Source of the DNA: Cheiracanthium punctorium
Lineage: Eukaryota; Arthropoda; Arachnida; Araneae; Cheiracanthiidae
Length of the DNA stretch: 64,000 nt
Reading direction: 5' to 3'
Assembly (NCBI GenBank): GCA_038373885.1
Contig: JAWZYV010013278.1
Coordinates: 1-64,000, forward strand
A program made the translations under genes and the position numbers. Below are positions 9,753-20,427 of this stretch, piece after piece. Every line of letters begins with the position of its first letter. Position 1 is the stretch's first letter. Under the pieces are notes generated by a model. The model had not been told where the DNA came from and did not search any database. It worked only from the letters and a program-made list of their open reading frames with translations.

Positions 9753-10201
9753 TGTAGGGAACCCACTGAGTTTTCACCCCCTCTTTTAGGATGACGAAAA
9801 GATATGATGACCCACGGTGATGCTCTCCGAACGGAGAGAAGAGAGAACGCGGGGGGGACGAAGCAAGGGGCTTGTGTCCTGGGGGTCATCTAAGGAGGCG
9901 AGGGAAAGAGAAAAAACAGATCACTGGACTTGCAGCGGAGAGATGCACTGATGCGGACGCCAGTTAGGAGATTTCCCGAGACTCTCCGATGTAATAGCAT
10001 CAGTAGGATGTTGTATGTTAAATATATATATTTCAAAGTCCAATCTGTAAATATGATTATATCTGTATATATAATAAATGATTAGTCTCGACATCAGGCT
10101 CGATTAATTGCATCCACAACATGTATTCAAACCGTGGAATTGGTCAGCAGTTCCCGCTACCAAACTGCAGCTGAATGACGATTCGACGGGCGGACCCTAC
10201 A
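9753..10201 (+). repeat. 3' LTR
   Basis: 449 bp with the same TGTAGGG/CCCTACA ends as the 5' LTR. The AATAAA signal is at 10073-10078. The target duplication ATTAC follows directly. Confidence 0.93.
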
Positions 10202-10345
10202 ATTACGTTAATATTACAATAATTGAGTACTTAAGAAACAAAATTTATTCTGTGTACGTGTAAAACATAGATAAAATTAAATATTTTGGACGAAGAAAAC
10301 TTTTCAAAAGCAGTTCCAAAAAAATAGACTTATCTGCCTGCGGCT

Positions 10346-10855
10346 TCAGACTGATTTGCTGCGATACTGATCATGACGAACGTTAAAAATCTGTTGTGTA
10401 GTCGCTTGCAATTGCATACAGCCATATTCTAATATTACGAATTCTAGTATGGGAGAACGAGATGTATACAACTGGTCTCCAGGCATTAGCTCCTGCGCCA
10501 GGACTGGACGATAAGGAAATGCACCGTACGTATGTAATATGTTCCACACCGTCGATTTTGAGTAGGAACAAGCCTTGCTAATATCCTGGACACTACTTTC
10601 AGGATGAGCCAGGGCATATCCTAGAACATCCTCAGCGGGTATCCGCAAGCTTGAAGGTGTGGCACGAGACAAGGGAATACGTCTATGACAACTCCCAGTT
10701 CTATACAAGCGTTGAACAGCACGGGCAATTGTACAATAAGATAGATGTCTTCGACTGGGAAATTTAATGGCATAAAGTCGTGCCGCCTCTCTCTTATTTC
10801 GATTACACTGCCCATACAACAGTACCACTTCGCAGTATTCTTCATTTGTATACAT
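10346..10855 (-). pseudogene. Truncated IS630/mariner-type transposase (N-terminal HTH)
   Basis: The frame starts at the ATG at 10855 on the minus strand. Its first 110 residues (MYTNEEYCEVVLLYGQC, then RRHLSYCTIARAVQRL and VQDISKACSYSKSTVWNIL) look like the paired N-terminal helix-turn-helix region of arthropod IS630-related transposases. From about residue 130 the frame runs into the inverted arm (LYTSRSPILEF...), which reads the same in both arms and is not transposase. The DDE/D catalytic domain is missing. The remnant could still encode a DNA-binding fragment, but I regard it as a deleted relic. Confidence 0.7.
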
Positions 10856-11659
10856 CTCGTTCTCCTGTACTAGAATTCGTAATATTAGAATACGACTGTA
10901 TGCAATTGCAAGCGACTACACAACAGATTTTTAACGTTTGCCATGATCAGTACCGCAGCAAATCCGTCTGAAGCCGAACTGCTTTTGAAAAGTTTTCTTC
11001 GTCCAAAATATTTTATTTTATCTTTGTTTTATACGTACACAGAATAAATTTTGTTTCTTAAGTACTTAGTTATTGTAATATTAACGTAATGTGTGTACTT
11101 TTAAATTTAAAAACGATTTACATAAGAGTGACGTGCAAGAGCGAATGTTTCCTGGCAGAGTTCCAATTAATTTCACTTTGGAGACGGTCCCTTACTAGCT
11201 TCTTGAAATTGGCCAAGAAAATGGATGAAATGTATGATTTTCAAAGTTCCATAACTTGGTCAGTTTTTATCGTAATAAAATGAAACTTTTTGTGTTTACT
11301 TTGTTTTTGTGTACTGCATCTTTTCCTAAATATAAGTGATAGGACCTGGGGACCGTATAAAAATTTAATTTTTGTAATTTTTTTCTAAATGGGTTTTTTG
11401 GTTCGAAAAGCACGTAAAAACATTTTTTACCTTTTTTAAAACATTTTTCAAATTAGAAGTGCATATCTAAACCGAATGGTTCGGGAAATAGCTATTGGGT
11501 CACATTAAGGCTGGACACCCTGTATATTAAAGTGATTTTTAGTTTATTAAGCTTCAGTTATAGACAAAATTTTATATTCTTTAATCATGCTGAACTTAAA
11601 TAGGATGAAAAAATATAATATTCCTGTTGAGCCTTTCAAAAGCGTTCTGCTTTAGCATA

Positions 11660-12442
11660 TACAGGGTGGCCATAATTAAACTGCAAGTGTTCAAGGGGTG
11701 CTGGAAAGAAAACTACCACGAATATTCCAGTGAAATTTGGTAGCTACACGTTTCAGAACATGCGCAAGTCAAATATGCAAAAAAATCATCATTTTCACCC
11801 GATAGATGGCGCTGTACCGTATTTCAGAGGTCACCGGTGGCCTATACCACTTCCAAAACCGATAGACAGAGCATAGTGACATTCTAAGAGGCATATAAAC
11901 AATATAAAACATCATTTACAGTTTATCAAAATTCCATACAATTCGCTTCAGTAATTAAATTTTTACAGTAACAGTAATCAAAAATCAACGTAAATTAAGA
12001 TCACAAATGAAACAATTCATAAATACGCTTTGGGAAAACAAACCATTATTTATTCTCATGGACACTCATTGGACCTCTTCTTGATCGTTTCATACGTCGG
12101 TACTCTTTCAGAGTAGCTAAATAATTGCTACCATTCTGATAGAATATCTTCACTAACAGTGCACGTTCCTTCTTATTCAGAGTCATGATTGACCATTACT
12201 CAGTGCGGTCTTGTTTTTACACTGTTCAATGGGCTTAAAATTTGCATATATGACGTCCATAAGCATTGAAACACGATATAGCGTCATAAATCGGGTGAAA
12301 ATGGCGATTTTTTTTTTTAATTTGCATATTTGACTTGCGCATGTTCTGAAACGTGTAGATACCAAGTTTCACTGGAATATTCCTGGTAGTTTTCTCTCCA
12401 GCAACCCTTGAACACTTGCAGTTTAATTATGGCCACCCTGTA
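11660..12442 (-). mobile_element. Deleted IS630/mariner-type element, second copy
   Basis: TA-flanked CAGGGTGGCCATAATTAAAC termini match the element at 569-1356, here in opposite orientation. On the minus strand an ATG at 12186 opens MTLNKKERALLVKIFYQNG, the same N-terminal transposase segment without the stop seen in the first copy; it stays open to about 12058 and then degenerates. Catalytic sequence is absent. Confidence 0.8.
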
Positions 12443-13067
12443 CTTCACTTAATGATAAAAAATTCATAACCCACAATGACAGAAAAAATATTACTGTAGT
12501 AAACTATGTTGTTTTTTCAATTAGAACGAATTGTTTAAGTTCAGTTATTATTAATTCTTTTTAATTTGTGTTTATACAGTAATCTATGAAATTTGGCTTG
12601 GCATTTTCCACTATCATTTATATTAAATATATGAATTTTTCTTGTTTGCTCTTTCATTTTTTGACTTAAGAGGGATACTCTATTTACTTAATTACATTCA
12701 ACACAAAAGTTCTTCAAAAAGTTCTTCAAAAAGTTCTTCAAAAAGAACACAAGTGTTTTTAAGTTTTGCAATTATTTTCAATTCACACCAAAAGATAAGA
12801 TGTCCGAAAGAGGGGCTATCGGGGATCAAGCCCCACCTAAAGGTGGAAAGTTAGAAGTGAAAATCATTACTCTATGAATTAAGTTTTTTCTTTTTAAAAA
12901 GTGTCTTTAAATTATTTCAAAAGTACTTTTTACAAAAAAAAAGTTAGTTTTTAAATAAATACTTACACAGTTAGTGTACGAAACGCTGTTAAACTCGGTT
13001 TCAACAATACTGGAAAAATCAGATAATTATTTGACTAGAACGAGTTACATTGCTTGTGCGCATGCTG
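12443..13067. other. AT-rich stretch with a short tandem repeat
   Basis: No gene is seen. A 12-bp unit AAAAGTTCTTCA is repeated about three times at 12712-12748. Confidence 0.5.
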
Positions 13068-13075
13068 TTCTATGG

Positions 13076-13774
13076 CAGGGATGGGCAAACTACGGCCCGC
13101 CGGAAGGTTTCATCCGGCCCGCGGATAGAATTTCAATTTGCTGGTCCGACGGAAAATAAAAGAAAATACGTATATACTTATATATTATATTTCCATATTA
13201 AGAATTATGAAGATGGCTTGAAAAAAACTGCATTTTGAGTTCGAACGCAGATTTCAAGATTTCAGTGCCAATCAAACAGAATTGGATATTTTTACCATGC
13301 CTTTCAACGTAAATTGTGAAGCAGTGAGGTCCGATTTGCAGCTTGAATTCATTGAGTTGCAATCTAACAATCATGTCAAGCAGTTGTTTCTAAATATGCC
13401 AAAGTTAGAGTTTTACAAATCATTATCGAAAGGAAGTTTTCCAAATATAATATCTCACGCCCAGAAAATCAGTGCTATGTTTGCTTCATCTTATATATGC
13501 GAACAAGTGTTTACAACTGTGAACCTTAGTAAGAATTCTTTCAGAAGTAGATTGACAGATGAGCATTGAGCCTCGTTCCTTAGAATGAGTACATCTCACT
13601 TCGAACCTCAATATAAGAAACTTTTAAAAATGAAATCGCAATTTCATTCATCTCATTAACATATTTAAATTGTAATACTTGTATATTGTTTTTAAAATTT
13701 TAGAAAAATTTATTTTGGTCCGCCAAACTTTTTTCGATTTTTGGCCCGCAACAGAAAAAGTTTGTCCATCTCTG
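13076..13774 (+). mobile_element. Deleted hAT element with transposase C-terminus
   Basis: The 699-bp element begins CAGGGATGGGCAAACTACGGCCCGC and ends with the near-inverse GCCCGCAACAGAAAAAGTTTGTCCATCTCTG. An exact 8-bp duplication TTCTATGG flanks it (13068-13075, 13775-13782), diagnostic of hAT transposition. Confidence 0.9.
13282..13569 (+). pseudogene. hAT transposase C-terminal dimerisation fragment
   Basis: The 95-residue frame begins MDIFTMPFNVNCEAV and contains HAQKISAMFASSYICEQVF and SFRSRLTDEH. This matches my knowledge of the hAT C-terminal domain in GTF2IRD2/ZBED-like transposases (the F-S-T-Y-C-E-Q-F block followed by R-S-R-L-T-D-E-H-L). The N-terminal zinc finger and the first catalytic blocks are absent, and the frame stops right after TDEH where relatives continue. 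It is a relic inside the hAT element. Confidence 0.8.
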
Positions 13775-13909
13775 TTCTATGGGCTAGTCAAGTGGAACAG
13801 AATATTTTGACGTTATAAGAGAGTTATAACTATAATCGAGGTCACTATAACCGAGTTCAGTAGAATTTGTAGTCCCTCCCCCAAACTAAAATCCTGGGTG
13901 CGCCACTAT

Positions 13910-15030
13910 ATATATAATTCAAAATATACTGTCGAAAACTTTATCTTATTGTTAGTTAAAATTGTACCCAGAAGCCACTCCAAAAAATTTGTGTTTAAAA
14001 CTTTTTAACAATTAAAATTGAGTAAATAGAATATTAATTATTTGTATTATACGTACAAAGCTGTCAATGTATTTCCAAAAATTGAAATTTTATTTTATTT
14101 ACTACATCCGTTTTAATGTGATGTCTGAACAAAAATTTACGCTCAGTTTTCATAAAATCTGAAAATTTGTTCAAAATCTTGATTAAAATCTACACCTATT
14201 GCTTAAGTTTACTTAAGCGCTTAAGTAATTTAACCAGTTTTCAAGTTACAAAATTTTATCTCATTCGCTTGAGTCGTTTTTGAGTGATGCTCGAACAAAA
14301 AAAAAAAAAAAAAAAAAAACATTTTTCTGCAAAATCATAAAAATTGTTTAAAAGTTCGAAAAAAATTTAAGAACTACTATTGCAGTTGAGAAATTGTCTC
14401 TCCAATAACTAAATTTTATACTACAAGCATTTTAATGTGATATTTGAAGAATTTTTCATAAAATATTTTAAAAAAAAATTGAAGTAAGTCTTATCAATCT
14501 ATCTTCAGACTGAATGTTTACTTAGTGAACCAACTAACTTATCATTCCTGTCCGACGTCTTTAACTTGATGTCTGAGAAAAAATTACGAAATATCCGTTA
14601 AATGTTTTCGAAATTTTGGAAAAAGCAAATCAACCTTTATTGTTTATGGTGAGTGACCATCTGTTGTGTTAACATATTTTAGTTCATTCGCTTCAGCCAG
14701 GGACGTAGCCAGAAATTTTTCATGGGGGGGGGGGTTACGATTACTGCAACTCACATATATGCATATGCGTGTGATAAGGGAGTGAAGAATATACATTTTG
14801 TATGGCAAAAAATTCCTCGTGGGGTTATGACCCCCCCTAACCCCCCCATTGGCTACGCCCCTGGCTTCAGCTACTTTTATGCAATGCGTGGGTGGGGGGC
14901 GGAACACGTCGTAGATAGAATGATATAACTTGAGCTAGCAATCATAACTTTTCAAAGGACGTTTTGGAATCCCAGATGCTTGAAACGCATAAAAATCGGA
15001 TAATTCTTGAATTTTAACTAATGTACACAA
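13910..15030 (+). repeat. Diverged copy of the ACTAGCTGAAG repeat family
   Basis: Motifs such as TTACTACATCCGTTTTAATGTGATG, GATGCTCGAACAAAA and GGAATCCCAGATGCTTGAAACGCATAAAAATC parallel units of the better copy at 42569-43900 in the same order. It is interrupted by the hAT MITE at 14698-14863. Boundaries are approximate. Confidence 0.5.
14698..14863. mobile_element. hAT MITE, CAGGGGCGTAGCC family, copy A
   Basis: 166 bp with ends CAGGGACGTAGCC / GGCTACGCCCCTG and an exact 8-bp target duplication GCTTCAGC (14690-14697, 14864-14871). Sub-terminal G and C runs flank a core with AAGAATATACATTTTGTATGG. Five copies in the window share this layout. Confidence 0.92.
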
Positions 15031-15166
15031 TTATAACAGTTATAAATTCCCTTTTAATTAATTTATTTCCCCCCCCCCGTTATTGTGCTGCTAAAAAAAG
15101 TTATTTTAAGTTACAGTATCTACAAGGACAAAAAAATGGCTTTAGGAAAGAAGTTTTGTGTTTTAA

Positions 15167-15485
15167 CCCTTTAACGCGCAGTGATCCCGCTCTGGGAACA
15201 CCCAACTCTGACGTTTTGACTGTTGCCAGTCACGAAGAATAGATTGGATTTCTATAAAAGTAGTTGCGGGTGACCTAGCTCCACGAGAATCCTTTACTTT
15301 TTCACGAGAATCCTTTACTTTTCCCCTGTGCCAGGCACAGCCAGCTGCGTCAAAAAAAGGGGTCTCTAGATCTGTGGTGAACGCGACGAACGTTTCGATC
15401 GTCCGTCATCTTGCTGGTAGTTCAGTGGAGCGATGGCAGCGGCTGCCTTTTTTTCAGCATCGGGAAAGGGTTGTGCCTCAAAGGG
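15167..15485. mobile_element. piggyBac-type MITE, copy 1
   Basis: Flanked by TTAA (15163-15166, 15486-15489), with ends CCCTTTAACGCGCAGTG and GCCTCAAAGGG. TTAA targets and CCC/GGG ends are piggyBac hallmarks. The internal blocks (CCACGAGAATCCTTTACTTTT, AACGTTTCGATCGTCCG) recur in seven copies. Confidence 0.8.
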
Positions 15486-15490
15486 TTAAA

Positions 15491-16121
15491 CCATAGGTTC
15501 CCAACCTTTTTTGAACTGTTGCCCCCTTTTCTAGTGAATATTTCAATACCGCTCCCCTCCCACTCCAGAGAAACAAGAGTGTACATAATGCATGGTGAAA
15601 ACAAGAATTAAATAAAAAAAAAAATTACTAATAGATAGAATATTGTTGGAATTGAAACGCTACCGAATTTCTTCTTCAAAATTAAAAAGAGGAATAAAAG
15701 TTTTAGGTTACCTGTTATAAGGACAGGCAGGGGTTTTGATGATACGAAGTAATAGATAATAAACTATTGCTTTCTAAATAAATAAATTGACAGTTTCAGA
15801 GAACAATCAAAAAGCATACTTCATTATATTAAAAAGTATTTTTATTAAAATTTATTTTTGGGTGAAAAAAAAAAAAAAATTCTAAACAGAGTAGCGTTGC
15901 TAACTAATTGCATTCATATAACAAAGCTTTCAGTGTGAGAGCTGTCGAAAATATTACATCGTAATTTTTAAGTCTTTTTTACAATATATTTTGTTAATCT
16001 TCCCACGCCCCTCCGTGCCATATCAGTGCCCCCTAATTTTCTCCGGGTCTTTTACTGCCCCCCCCCCCTGAAAGCCTCAAACGCCCACAAGGGGGCGTTA
16101 TCGCCCACGTTGGGAACCTAT
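15491..16121. mobile_element. hAT-type MITE inserted at the end of a piggyBac-type MITE
   Basis: Inverted ends CCATAGGTTCCCAACCTTTT / CACGTTGGGAACCTAT are flanked by GGGTTAAA (15483-15490, 16122-16129). The target overlaps the final GGG and TTAA of the preceding element, so this insertion is younger. No transposase is present. Confidence 0.8.
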
Positions 16122-16154
16122 GGGTTAAAGGGTACAAAAATCCACGAACTTTAC

Positions 16155-16467
16155 CTTTCATATCGCAAAGAGTTGTACGCCTTCTCTCTTCGATATCCCC
16201 GTGATCTGAGAACAGTTCATGCGTCGATGAATAAACGATACGGCCGTTCTTGAAGTGTTGCCGGTCAGACTTGTAGACTTTTTTTCCACATCCACATTCC
16301 TCGGATCGGCAGCTGAGCTTCACATCCGAGCAACAGTCGCCGATTCTTGCCGATGATGCCTCCTCAGCAAGCCCGATACGCTCTCTCTTTTCCAGCATTC
16401 CATGGGGACTTGGCCGATCTCTCGTCGCCGTCTTTGGACATGTCGTCACGATGTACTTGTCAGTGGC
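16155..16467 (-). CDS. Internal exon of a split host gene (proposed third coding exon)
   Basis: A 313-base minus-strand segment has codon-like, GC-richer composition than its surroundings. It is bounded by an acceptor (TTCCTCTAG, ending at 16468) and a donor (AAAG then GTAAAG at 16154-16153). It adds 104 codons plus one base, entering in phase 0 and leaving in phase 1. Visible features: a cysteine-rich run (IGDCCSDVKLSC followed by ECGCGKKVY), then KNGRIVYSSTHELF and an acidic/basic tail. I do not recognise a domain. Phase 0 matches a donor at 38006-38005 after the second coding exon, and phase 1 matches the exon at 510-388. Joined to the former, the first residues (DKYIV) would complete a winged-helix-like module. 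It lies between two piggyBac-type elements and recurs nowhere in the window, arguing against TE origin. Confidence 0.55.
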
Positions 16468-16727
16468 CTAGAGGAATGACATGTTATCGTATGTCTCAGA
16501 AGAAGGAAAATCATCATTCGGTGAATACCCGATAGTTTCTACGAGTCATTAACAACAACAAAAAAGACTAATCATGCATTTGTTTGTAAAATACTTGTGT
16601 CATTTTCAAAATATGTTGTCAAAACAATATTTGCTATGCGCAAACAGTTTATCTATTATTACCAGTTTTTATTAGCAGTTATTATTTGAAAATATTCTGG
16701 ATGATGCACACTTTATATTATTTTTTA

Positions 16728-17207
16728 CCCTTTGATGCGCAACCCTTTCCCAATGCTGAAAAAAGGGCAGCCGTTGCCATCGCTCGACTTAACTACCAGC
16801 AAGATGGCGGAAGATCGAAACGTTCATGGCCGGCTGTGCCCGCACAGACAGCTGTCGTCAAAAAAGGGGTCTCTAGATCTGTGGCACGCGATGAACGTTT
16901 CGATCGTCCGCCCTCTGGCTGGTCGTTAAGTCGAGCGATGGCAACGGCTGCCCTTTTTTTCAGCATGGGGCAATCTATCCAGCTGTTCTCGCATTCTTCC
17001 ATTTTTCAGCAGATGTCGGTGCTATTAAAAATAATCGCGACCATTTTTTTTACGGAAAATGACGCGCTAAAAAGTAAAGGATTCTCGTGGAGCTATGTCA
17101 CCCGCAACTATTTTTATAATAGAAATCAAATCTATTCTTCGTGAATGGCAACAGTCAAAACGTCAGAGTTGGGTGTTCCCAGAGCAGGAACACTGCGCGT
17201 TAAAGGG
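16728..17207. mobile_element. piggyBac-type MITE, copy 2
   Basis: Ends CCCTTTGATGCGCA and TGCGCGTTAAAGGG; TTAA is intact on the right (17208-17211) and degenerate on the left. It contains two inverted AACGTTTCGATCGTCC blocks, so much of the interior can fold back. Confidence 0.75.
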
Positions 17208-17233
17208 TTAAAGACCGCAGTTATTGCTTAGAG

Positions 17234-17431
17234 CAGATATGGGCAAACTTCGAAAAGTCGCGGGCCAAACTTTAGGCTGTCAGCGAAGTCGCGGGCCGTA
17301 TAATTGCCATTAATATGGGATTTTGAAGGTTTATATGGGTTTTATACACGGTTTTGATAGGTTCCCCAGTCCGGAACAAAAGCCGTTGCGGGCCACATAC
17401 GGTCCGCGGAACTGAAGGTCGCCCATATGAG
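17234..17431. mobile_element. hAT MITE of the TATGGGCAAACT family
   Basis: 198 bp, ends CAGATATGGGCAAACT / GGTCGCCCATATGAG, exact 8-bp target duplication GCTTAGAG (17226-17233, 17432-17439). The sub-terminal GCGGGCC blocks link it to the hAT element at 13076-13774. Confidence 0.82.
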
Positions 17432-17569
17432 GCTTAGAGTCACATAGCAGTCGTTTTATACAAAAAATTGGTAGTAAACTAGCCATAAAAGTCAAAATCC
17501 CCAAAAAGTGAACAAAAAGAATTCTTTGTATTCAATGAATTCAGATTTTCTAGCCTTTGCTATCGATAA

Positions 17570-17840
17570 CATTCATGTATACCATGTATCATCATGCATA
17601 CTGATAACCTTATCGCAAGTAATACAATAAAATAATGAAATTAATGAGAACTTTGTAAAATAACACGCAAATGCGGTACTTGACAATCTGACCGTGCGTT
17701 TCGGCGGCCTAAAAATTTTTCGAATTTCTTCAGCAGAAGTCCACACACAGTACTGTGTATCTTTCATGTGTGTTATATTACTAAGTTTTAATTATTTCAT
17801 CTTTTAAACACCAGTTTCTTTTAGGGTGTTTTTTTTTTAT
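17570..17840 (-). repeat. Diverged Penelope-like fragment
   Basis: The minus strand has CTGAAGAAATTCG and, about 25 bases on, GCCGAAACGCACGG. The 3' part (ATCTTTTAAACACCAGTTTC...GGGTGTTTT) parallels the end hairpin of the insertion at 2395-2637. Stem II is not preserved. Limits are approximate. Confidence 0.35.
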
Positions 17841-17882
17841 CAATAAAGTAACATTTGTAAAGTAGTGATATCTCAGTTACAT

Positions 17883-17884
<2 letters not shown>

Positions 17885-17921
<37 letters not shown>
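17885..17921. repeat. Poly-T tract
   Basis: About 37 consecutive T. Similar long A or T runs occur near 20980-21017, 21433-21460, 21641-21665, 45203-45228 and 50132-50152. Confidence 0.9.
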
Positions 17922-17923
<2 letters not shown>

Positions 17924-18002
17924 CATCAAGAAAAAATGTACTGTCTGGATAACAGGCTGTGCATGCACTATACACTATACAATAAACGGTAAACCTATTA
18001 AA

Positions 18003-18710
18003 GCAAGAGCCCGCGGCCGCCAGACCTTCGTCATAGTATAAAAGCTGAAACTTTCTCTGCGCATACCCCTCAACAGAGGTAGGAACCATCGGCCACTCTA
18101 AAGTTTGGAGGATCGTGGCTTTGGCAGGTAACAGGTGGCAAAGGTGTATAAAATTGCAGAAAATTTTAGTCATTTCATAAAGCTTCATTTTTTTATAGGT
18201 TCTTCGGCGCAGTACTAGAAGTCACTTGATCCCTTGTCAGACACTTTTCCATCGTGGCAAACCCCCGCCAGACAATCTCAAAGTCATGGGAAACGTCATT
18301 CTATGACGAGCGCGCTGCAGCATCGTCAGAAAGTTCAGATGTAGCAGTATAAAATGTGCTTGGCATTTTGTGACAGCTTGACGTACTTCGTCGCGGGAGT
18401 TTACGAACACAACATTTTCCCATGACTTTGAGATTGTCTGGCGGGGGTTTGCCACGATGGAAAAGTGTCTGGCAAGGGCTAGAGTGATTTCTAGTATTGC
18501 GAAGAAGAACCTATAAAAAAATGAAGCTTTATGAAATGTCGAAAATATTCTACAATTTTATACACCTTTGCCACCTGTTACCTGCCAAAGCCACGGTCAT
18601 CCAAACTTTATAGTGGCCTATGGTTCCTACCTCTGTTGGGGGGTATGCGCAGAGAAAGTTTCAGCTTTTATACTATGACGAAGGTCTGGCGGTCGCTGGC
18701 TCTTAGACTA
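18003..18710. mobile_element. 700-bp foldback element
   Basis: Two arms of about 290 bp (about 18008-18300 and 18415-18705) are near-perfect inverted repeats, e.g. GCCAGACCTTCGTCATAG and GTCTGGCGGGGGTTTGCC with their complements. A spacer of about 115 bp separates them. The left arm lacks small pieces of the right arm. No coding potential and no clear target duplication. Confidence 0.8.
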
Positions 18711-18920
18711 TATGCCATTTTTGAAATTTTCAGAAAAAAAAAGTTAAATGTGAAAATTTTCACCAAATATAATGAAATGTGATTCAGAAAATTTCGTGCT
18801 GTTCCCTATTTGAGATTTTTTAAAGAACAAACAAGAATTCTTTCATACTATATTTCCCTTCATGATATAGTAATATTGTTTGCTACCATGCGTTGCACTG
18901 CTCTTGAAAAGGCATCCTAT

Positions 18921-19084
18921 GAGGGGCGTAGCCAGAAATTTTTCATGGGGGGGAGGGTTACGACTACTACAACTCATATATGAGTATGTGATAATGTAGT
19001 GAAGAATATACATTTTGTATGGCAAAAAATTTCTCATGGGGAGGTTATGACCCCCCTAACCCCCACCCCTTGGCTACGCCCCTG
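18921..19084. mobile_element. hAT MITE, CAGGGGCGTAGCC family, copy B
   Basis: 164 bp with GAGGGGCGTAGCC / GGCTACGCCCCTG ends and exact target duplication CATCCTAT (18913-18920, 19085-19092). Confidence 0.9.
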
Positions 19085-19129
19085 CATCCTATAATCTTTT
19101 GAGGCACTAACGTACTTAGATCATTTTAT

Positions 19130-19700
19130 AAATAGAAGTTAAAGCCCGTTGTGGGGGCAATTACAAAGGGCACTAGGAAAAACATTGGACGCAAATATGT
19201 GCGTTCTCAACATATTTAATCCTCGTCCCACTAAAATAAAGAACTTCATATTCAATTTTTATTATAGACCCAAAACGAATTAAATGATCTTCTGGAAACG
19301 TGCGGAAACTTTCCGCATTCGAACGATTTCGTTTAGTGTAAGCAGGCCCTCTCATATCAATGCTTCATGCAGACGATCATTTTAATGAAAAAAAAAAAAA
19401 CTATGTTATCTGCAAAAACTATTTTAAACGAATTGGCATCGCAACTTTCCCTTCAAAGCCTGGTGACCGTGACTTTAATATGACGTCATGTCAATTGCAA
19501 CAGCTAATTTTGTCACGCAAATGATTAACTTTATTGACTCTCGCAAATAAACTGGAGCTGAAAATAGTGACAAATCGCTCAAAAATGAGGGAACGGGTGG
19601 ATTTTCAGATTTTTAAAGTAGTGAGATTGTTTTCTGAATTTTTATACGTAATTATGAAAAATTTCACGCGAATCGTACAAACGGTGTACATGTCATTAGG
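19130..19700 (+). repeat. Interspersed repeat, partner of 56755-57200
   Basis: Segments such as CTTCATATTCAATTTTTATTATAGACCC, GGAAACGTGCGGAA and GAACGGGTGGATTTTCAGATTTTTAAA appear as complements in the same relative order at 56755-57200. It is non-coding. A poly-A run sits at 19387-19400. Confidence 0.55.
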
Positions 19701-20021
19701 CTTTTTGTGCTTAACATTTTTATATTGTTGGAGTAATGGCGGAAAATCCTGGAGTGGTTGCCCAGAATTGTTAGAGTGTCAATCAGTCAGGGATCCGCGT
19801 ATGATGTCAAGGTATAAAATATGTTTGGCTTCTTCAAAGAACAGACTATGTAATAAACTAGTGTAGCTCACAGTGTTTGTTTCTCGTCAAAATGAAAGGA
19901 TTTACAAAGCTTCTCTCATGTATCTGTCACAAAATTACGTGTGTTGCCATTTTCTAAATATTATTACACATTAAGCATTATATTAAGCTGCAGCATTAGA
20001 CCGAAATTTGGCAGAACACTT

Positions 20022-20113
20022 CAAAGAACATTTAACATAACTGAACATAAAACAAAGAACATTTAGCATAACTGAACATAGAACAAAGAACATTTAACAT
20101 AATTGAACATAGG
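20022..20113 (+). repeat. 31-bp tandem repeat, three units
   Basis: Units CAAAGAACATTTARCATAAYTGAACATA start at 20022, 20053 and 20084. Confidence 0.85.
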
Positions 20114-20427
20114 GGAAAAAAAAACCTTTTTATCTGATTATGTGTAAAAGGTATTTTATTTTATAACAATCTATAGTCAACTATCCCTTAATTTAATGTG
20201 AATAAAGTATACTTTTTGAACACGTATGTTATAATTCGAACTATGCGTTCTTCAATTTTTACAAACACTGGCATGCATAAAATAGTTTGCATAGAAGTTT
20301 AAGTTCGAAATTTCATTTGTTTACTAAAACAGTTTGATCATCTAAAAGTAAAATTTTGCAAAATGTCATCCCTTTTAACATAAAAATCGTATAATTTATG
20401 ATAAATGAGACGATTTATTCGCATTAA

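Larger units (their letters stand above)
3717..10201 (+). mobile_element. LTR retrotransposon, Ty3/gypsy class with copia-like pol order (Gmr1-like)
   Basis: A nearly complete 6485-bp element has LTRs of 447 and 449 bp, TGTAGGG...CCCTACA ends and a 5-bp target duplication ATTAC (3712-3716 and 10202-10206). Internal order is leader, gag, zinc knuckle, protease, integrase, reverse transcriptase, RNase H, short 3' region, polypurine tract and 3' LTR. No envelope gene is present. Integrase upstream of reverse transcriptase is unusual for Ty3/gypsy elements and is the defining order of the Gmr1-like group. The LTRs differ at about ten positions, so the insertion is fairly young. Coding is interrupted by two frame changes, each at a G run. 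Confidence 0.93.
3276..11526 (-). mobile_element. Foldback IS630/mariner-type element (split by an LTR retrotransposon)
   Basis: TA-flanked inverted termini start CAGGGTGTCCAGCC (3280) and end GGCTGGACACCCTG (11522). The inversion continues far inward: the left arm is 3278-3716 plus 10202 to about 10460, and the right arm is about 10845-11524, giving arms of roughly 680-690 bp. The loop (about 10461-10844) holds the start of a transposase on the minus strand. Catalytic sequence is missing, so the element is non-autonomous. The nested retrotransposon entered the left arm at ATTAC and is younger than this element. Confidence 0.85.

Noticed and set aside
11089..11283. 64-residue frame (and its mirror at 3519-3713)
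   Set aside because: Lies in both inverted arms of the foldback element; matches no transposase segment and is duplicated only because the arms are.
16686..17144. 152-residue frame
   Set aside because: Entirely within a piggyBac-type MITE; similar frames arise in each copy from the same palindromic blocks.
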